A stretch of 64,000 nt of DNA from the NCBI GenBank assembly GCA_021397845.1, contig JAHSVC010000031.1:1116001-1180000 (forward strand), read 5' to 3'. Of this stretch, positions 58,469 through 64,000 are shown piece by piece. A model generated the notes under the pieces. That model did not search any database. It saw only the letters and a program-made list of their open reading frames with translations, and was not told where the DNA came from. This DNA is from Areca catechu. Lineage: Eukaryota > Streptophyta > Magnoliopsida > Arecales > Arecaceae. Numbering within the stretch: position 1 is the stretch's first letter; each line of letters starts with the position of its first letter. The translations under genes were made by a program, and so were the position numbers.

Positions 58469-59713
58469 TGGTGGGGACACCAAAGGCACTAGAAAAGATA
58501 GAGGCTTCTCAACCCTCTATGGATTACTTAGCTACTTTTAAGACCATTGTAATAAAGCTTAGTTCATCTAGGTTGTCTTTATTTGAGTCCTGTATTAGTC
58601 AGCTCATGTTGAGCTAGTCCAGTCCAGTGCTAGTCAGCTCATGTTGAGCTAATTTTATTTTTCTGAGTCCTGTCCTAACACACTGAAGACTAAAGACCAA
58701 ATCATACAAGTGATACCAAGTCCAATCAGATTGAAGACATAGAAGAATAGCCCAAGTCTAACCCAGTTTGATGATTTGAAGATCCCAGGAGGAGAAATCA
58801 GAATCCTTGAAGCCCTGGACCAGCCGGAAGCAAAGTTGGGCCAGCCCAGGCCCAAGAAGGGAGATAAGTGGTGCCAAGACCTTATTCTTACCACCCTTGG
58901 TCATCCACTATGGTCACCTCCCATGGCCAACCAAGAAAGAGGAGGGAGAGAAATTTTAGGAATTTTTTCTACATATTTTTTCCTTATTTTCTAGCTTAGT
59001 TTCGGGTGGGAATAAGACTCCTATGTAATTACTTATGTATCCTTACTTGGAGCCCAAGGCTATGGGTCTATTTAAAGGACCCTAGTCTCTTGTATGAGAG
59101 AAATCTTTGATATAAAATCTATTGAATTCTTCTCTTGCTGTGTGCCTCCCTGCTGTGTGCATTAAGGGATCCTGAAGTCCTTCCGAAGTACTGCCAAAAG
59201 AAATCGTAGCCAACCAACCTCCTTCAAGCCTTTCTTCCACACACCCTCTTGCTATTTTTCTGAGATTTTTTTTGTTTCCCAACTTGTTTTCTCACCCCAG
59301 TCGTTGTTTGTAGGTCTCCGAGTTCCTACGAATCCAACGACTCCAACCGTGCCATAATCGGACCACCGAGCAGAAAGCCGGGTATCCGCGGGCCTTTGAC
59401 TTGGTTTTCCAGGACACATCCATCGAGGAATGAGTGATCTCTTCACTACGATCTGCATCAGATGCTTCAGACATTTCCAGGTACACCCACTCTACCACCA
59501 GTAGTTTTATTATAGGAGAACTAGCCCTAACCGAGGCTTCTCAGCCCCGATGATCCCTCTGTATTGCTTTCCTAGGTCATGATCTGCATGCGTAGCTTTT
59601 AAAGTTCTTATAGAATTATCTACATCATATTTTGATCTGATATTTGAGATTTAACCATCTCATCCAACCCCTAAAACATAAAAAATAATCGCAAGCATAT
59701 TAGTTCTGCATCA
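58469..59713 (+). repeat. GypB 3' LTR
   Basis: TGGTGGGGACACC...CTGCATCA, followed by the AAGAC duplication. The TATA-like CTATTTAAAGG is at 59068-59078. It contains a short tandem duplication of the GTCAGCTCATGTTGAGCTA segment at about 58597-58650, which is not duplicated in the same form in the 5' LTR. Confidence 0.93.
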
Positions 59714-59718
59714 AAGAC

Positions 59719-60185
59719 GACCGGAGCCAGGAGGCCGGTGGAGCTTCTGGTCCTAAGTTCCGGCTTCGTAAGTTTCGGGGCTTAGAGTGCTAGGCTTTGG
59801 GAGTTTCCAAGCTTAGAGTCCTAGACTTCTAGAGTTTTGGGGCTTAAGGTTTTGGGCTTCGGGAGTTTTCATGCTTAGAGTACCGGGCTTCAAGAGTTTC
59901 TAAGCTTGGAGTGCTGGACTTCGAGAGTTTCTAGGCTTAGAGTGCTAGGCTTCGAGAGTTTCCAAGCTTAGAGTGCTGGGCTTCGAGAGTTTCTGGGCTT
60001 AAGGTGCTAGACTTCAAGAGTTTCTAGGCTTAGAGTGATGGGCTTCTAGAGTTTCTGGGCTTAGAGGGACAGGCTTCGGGTGTTTTCGGGCTTAGAATGC
60101 TGGGCTTCGAGTGTTTCTGGGCTTAGATTTCCTGCTTCGAGAGTTTTCCAGGCTTAGAGTGTCGGGCTTCTGGAGTTTCTGGAAT
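59719..60185 (+). repeat. 31-bp tandem array
   Basis: After about 40 bp continuing the ~170-bp unit, roughly a dozen units of GGGCTTCGAGAGTTTCTGGG plus CTTAGAGTGCT, 31 bp apart, run to about 60180. Non-coding. Confidence 0.85.
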
Positions 60186-60489
60186 TTGGCCAGCTTAGAG
60201 CTGGTTGAACGAGTCCCTGCACAAATGGAAGACAAGGTTGCACTAGAGGTGAGTTTCAATAATCAAGGAAGGAGCCTTACATCCTTGACCCTACTCCAGG
60301 CTCAAGGCTTGAATGTAAGCCGATTTATTAACCCTACTGCAAGTCAGGTGATATACCACGGGATTGACAGGATTCCTGGAGACATCTTCGGACTATTAGC
60401 TTTGTAGATGCCAAGCTGTGAACCTCGTAGTAGATGGCGGGGCTGTGCTGAGTCACCACGGACATCTCCGGACTATTAGCAGGGCAAGA
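60186..60489 (+). other. Unclassified repeat element between array and SoloY
   Basis: Contains a degraded ~170-bp-type unit (GCCAAGCTGTGA at 60410, GGACATCTCCGGACTATTAGC at 60462). No gene recognised. Confidence 0.5.
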
Positions 60490-62220
60490 TGGTGGGGACA
60501 CTAAGACCAAGACCAAGCTTCAAGAACCTATCTAGATCACAGTACAAGGAGAATAGGACCTACACCGCTGAGCCGACTCAAGACACGATCGAACCGAATC
60601 CCAAGTTCTAGAGATTTCCAAAGTTTCCAGAAATTTTTTACTTTTTATTTCAATTTTTGGCATTGAAAAATAAAATAAAATCCCATGAAATCTCGTGTAA
60701 CAAATTTCCCCCGCCACCTCTTAGGTTTAGTTGTGTTTGGAAACTAATCTTTGGATTAGTTATCGAGTAAACCTATTTAAGGTTGCTCTGGAAGCATCCA
60801 TTCGAAGCCTTTAAAAAAGGCTCGATCTCTGTACAACGGGGAAAGATGGAATTGTAATGAAACCTCCCATCTTCTTCTTCTCTGATTGCGTCTTCTTCTT
60901 GCCTTCATTGCCGAGGTGAGTCGAGGGGTGAGAGGCCCCGTCTAAGCCTTCATCGTGACTGCAACGTCGAGGGGTGCGAGGCCCCCATCGATCTCCATCG
61001 TCCCACTGCACCATCCTTTCCATGCCATCTCTGACCACTACACCTCCACCCCACGACCGACCCCGTCATCCCCAAACTCCTTCCCAACTTACTGCTCGAT
61101 CCTCAAAGAAGGCAGTCCCAGGTTTCTCCATCGCCAAACCTTCTTCCTCCGGTCCAGACTCCTCCCCTCACTATCTTCCCTGAAGCTCAGATCAAAGCCC
61201 ATCACCCAACAACCTCCTCCGGTCTTCCCATCCACCAAACAGCCCTCCACCGATCCTCCCCTCACCTGACCATCCCTCCTCCCGGTCCACCATCACCCGA
61301 CCATCCACCTCCGGTCCTTTCGCCCGGTTCACCTCCCCTACCACTCTAGCTCACAAGCAGCCTTCCCGGATGTCCTCGTCCCAGACTCCCCTCCTCCAGC
61401 CTCCTATAGCCAGGTTTTCTCTTTTCCAGTCATCCCTAGCCGGACTTCCCTCCTCCGGCCTCCTGTCAACAGGCTTCACGCCTACGGTCCACCCGTCACC
61501 TGACCTCCCACCTCTGGCCCACTGCGATGCCATCGTCAGCTTCAGAACACTGCATCTCAGAGATCGCCATCTTCTTCTCCGGAGGTCCACCGAGACGCCT
61601 TCTTCTCTGGATCACCGCCCACCCAGTTCCCCTGTTCCACAAAGCATTTGGCCATTGAAGAAAACTCGTCGACCTATTATTGAAAGAAGACATGAATAGC
61701 TATTCCAGATATTCCTTCTATTCTGCACTTATCCCAGATTTATTCCATATTGGAATAAGCCTCGTTTACTTTAATTTGGGCTGTGTTTTTGCCTTAGATT
61801 ATCTCACTAAGGCTAATCATAGGCTAATTGTGTTAGGTCCTTTCCGATATCGAGCCTTGAAAGGATCCTAGCCATCAACCCATGCTCCTGATGCCTATCG
61901 TTGGATGACTGATTGTTGATCACCCAGGCTGTATCTTCTAAGGTTAAGTGATCTCATCACAAGAAAATAGCTATTACCGTCATAAGGTCCTATCTCTCTT
62001 TACCTGCTTTAGATCAAAACTTTGAAATATGTGCATATCCATGATCAGGGGTTTCTCAATCTCTAAGTCCTGGTTCTTTTTCATTTTATTGAGCCTAGCA
62101 TGAGGGAATGCATATCTAAAACTTGCCCTATTTTAATCTGTATTTATTATAAGCATCGGTATTCATACGAATTTTTAGGTTAATTTTTATCAGAGCATAA
62201 TTCCACATCATTCCACATCA
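60490..62220 (+). repeat. SoloY: solo LTR with perfect TSD
   Basis: A 1731-bp LTR that starts TGGTGGGGACAC (as GypB) and ends TTCCACATCA. It is flanked by CAAGA on both sides (60485-60489 and 62221-62225). A TATA-like CTATTTAAGG is at 60773-60782, with a C/T-rich block (61000-61660) downstream. A TATTCC hairpin cluster is at 61688-61757. The terminal ten bases are repeated (TTCCACATCA twice). No internal region. Confidence 0.88.
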
Positions 62221-62225
62221 CAAGA

Positions 62226-63782
62226 GGTGAACTAAGAGCCATGTAGAAGTAGATGGAGGGACCTTTCGAAGACTCCACGGACATCTCCGGACTTATTAGC
62301 GCAGCAGTTGCCAACTTTGAGCCTCTTGGTATATGGCGCACTGTGTTGAGTCACCGCTTACATCTTCGAACTGCAAGCATGCCAGGGCTGAGTTGAGAGT
62401 CAAGCGGTAGATGGTGGGATCCCTAAGGTTCTCGGTTGGAATCCCTTGGACTTTGGCCCCAGCAGTAGGTGTTAGACTGCAATGCTTGCCATTGATTGAA
62501 AGATGAAAGCTTTCCCTAGGGATCTGTCACATAGCTTTCACATATGAAGGTGATAGGGGAGAGAGTTACCCATCAGACTCTGGTCACTTGGATAGCAGTG
62601 AGTTACTCCTTTGAGGGGAGAAAATGGGTTGAACTCGTTATCATCTCGGCTTAAGGAAGATTGAAGAGGCCGATTTCGACTGGAGGGCACGGCGGAAGGC
62701 GACCGGCATTCGGGAAAGCACGGTCATTTTTTTTTTTTGTACCCCCGTCTGCCCCAGGGTTAGGGTGGTCTTGAAAACTTTTCCCTACCTGGCACACCAA
62801 GCTGTTGGTTACGAGGATCTAGAAAACTACCCCTACCTAGTGCGCCAATCTGTACCACCAAGATCACCGCCGCCTGTAGCTTTGTCATGCCGGAGGATCC
62901 TCCCATCACCATCGGGCACCACGATGGGCCTCTCGGGGACCCATCTACTCTGCCCATTCTACGGCTACTCGCTAATGGCCATGCCGGTCCTCTTCCTTAC
63001 ATCCTACAAGATAGGGGGGACCCGAGCCAGGAATTCTGACAAGGACACTCTGACGATCAAGTCAGTGGAATGATCGAGGAGAACAGACAAGACCTCTGTG
63101 GCGTAGGGCTTGGGGGACCCGTTTGCCAGGAGGGTGTGACTTGAGAACAGGAATGTATAGAAATGTAAAAGAGGAGGATCGAGAGCTAAGAGCGTGGAGG
63201 CATCTCGGGCCGGTGGATCGCCCGTCGGTGCTTGGTCGCCTGCCTACTTACCTCTCCTCACTTTTCCCTGTGTGCTTACCTTTTTTAACCTTCCTCCAGA
63301 GACTAGGTTGGACCCCTGTGGCCTTGAGGGAACCTCAGAGAGAGAGAGAGAAGCAAGACTCTGTCCTCCCTTTCTTGGACCTTCAGTGGCGCTCCGAGCC
63401 AGAAAGTCCACCTGCTTATCAGGGAGCTCCCTTTGGAGAGTGCTCTCTAGAGAGAGAGAGAGCCTGCCAGCTCACCAGCCAGCAAGATTCCCCCTTCTTC
63501 TTGGCTTCGATGCCCATTATAGGAGGGCACTTTGATTTCAGGAGAGATCACCCAAGGCTGCAGGTCTTGGGCCTTGGCCGGATTCTCCTTTGAGGGAAGT
63601 TCTGAGTATTGTGCCATGACTGTCGCGATGGCTATTGGTGGTGCAGTTGTGAACGTGGCAGTGCATCGCCAGGCGTGGGGTCGGGGGCTCCCACGTCATA
63701 CTTCTGCATCGCCTGTAGAAAGCTACGGGTGCCTAGACATTGCTTCACTATAATCAAATATCTATTCCTTTGGCAGGAACTC
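62226..63782 (+). other. Unclassified repeat element, right part
   Basis: No gene recognised. 62270-62450 resembles the ~170-bp unit. Two similar blocks, CCTACCTGGCACACCAAGCT (62784) and CCTACCTAGTGCGCCAATCT (62833), read on the minus strand like TTGGCGCGCCAGGTAGG-type primer sites of some gypsy elements, but no matching LTR was found. Short AG runs lie at 63339-63351 and 63449-63461. Open frames of up to 156 codons at 63123-63593 show no known motif. Confidence 0.4.
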
Positions 63783-64000
63783 TATATCGGGGGCTCCACT
63801 CTAGGGTACGAACACATCCCCGGTAGGGAGCCACCTTAGATGAAGGGCTTACCCAATGAGCCTGGCCTCAGTTGGAGGCTGACCTCAGCAAGAAAATGGC
63901 CTCAGATGGGGGGCTCGCCCAATGAGCCGGACCTCGATTGCAAGCTGACCTCGGCAGGGAGCCAATCTCAGACAGGGGGGCTCGCCCAATGAGCCCGGCC
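63783..64000 (+). repeat. 66-bp tandem array (copy 2), cut by window end
   Basis: TATCGGGGGCTCCACTCTAG starts a second copy of the 36902 sequence. The CCCAATGAGC core recurs at about 63852, 63918 and 63984, exactly 66 bp apart, in the same orientation as copy 1. Confidence 0.85.

Larger units (their letters stand above)
50649..59713 (+). mobile_element. GypB: non-autonomous Ty3/gypsy element containing MINI
   Basis: A 9.1-kb plus-strand element with perfect AAGAC duplications (50644-50648 and 59714-59718). LTRs are 1240 bp (50649-51888) and 1245 bp (58469-59713). It has a tRNA-Met primer site, leader, degraded gag (52754-54137), the MINI insertion, a non-coding bridge and an integrase C-terminal tail (58030-58160). 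RT and the integrase core are absent, as in GypA. Confidence 0.93.

Noticed and set aside
60955..61699. Ser/Pro-rich frames of about 100 codons
   Set aside because: Located in the C/T-rich part of SoloY. No domain, and overlapping frames on both strands.
62784..62860. Possible gypsy primer sites (TTGGCGCAC...AGGTAGG on the minus strand)
   Set aside because: Two similar blocks occur 50 bp apart and no LTR end with a partner copy could be matched, so they were noted but not called.
63123..63593. 156-codon plus-strand frame
   Set aside because: No recognisable domain, overlapping alternative frames, and AG microsatellite runs inside it. Lies in unclassified repeat sequence.

Overview
The window looks like intergenic heterochromatin from a large plant genome. 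Plant-type Ty1/copia (SIRE-like and Angela/Tork-like) and Ty3/gypsy retrotransposons fill it, and most primer sites match the 3' end of initiator tRNA-Met (TGGTATCAGAGC). A monocot, perhaps a palm, is my guess from general resemblance and is not demonstrated. I found no host protein gene, tRNA, rRNA, bacterial-type operon or CRISPR array. Element names (CopA-D, SIR, GypA-B, MINI, SoloX, SoloY) are local labels. They were defined from LTR ends (TG...CA), primer-binding sites, polypurine tracts and 5-bp target-site duplications (TSDs) read directly from the sequence.

Left part (1-36902): a minus-strand copia, CopC (24213-26442 plus 36372-36902), is the oldest visible layer. CopD (26443-36371, TSD CATCC) sits in its RNase H. 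SIR, a SIRE-like copia (15656-23663, minus), sits in leader sequence next to its LTR. SIR is cut in its RNase H by GypA, a non-autonomous gypsy (from before position 1 to 15655, minus), and GypA is cut by CopA (1246-11492, plus, TSD GTATG/TTATG). The SIR LTR also carries a solo gypsy LTR, SoloX (22018-23606, TSD AAAAC). The nest is four insertions deep.

Right part (36902-64000): the backbone is a tandem-repeat-rich element of unknown class, with 22/66-bp, about 170-bp and 31-bp arrays. The same 66-bp array occurs at 36902 and at 63783 in the same orientation. The backbone is interrupted by CopB (38253-47875, TSD CCAAG, nearly identical LTRs), by GypB (50649-59713, TSD AAGAC) and by SoloY (60490-62220, TSD CAAGA). 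GypB itself contains MINI (54143-57460), two 1.6-kb LTRs around only 83 bp.

No element has an intact polyprotein as read here. CopB is the youngest and would be nearly complete apart from about nine single-base deletions, some of which may be assembly errors. The most unusual signals are a stem-loop module shared by the 5' leaders of copia and gypsy elements, the MINI element, two gypsy copies with the same gag-plus-integrase-tail deletion structure, and a splice-acceptor-like site directly before the gag ATG of the copia elements.
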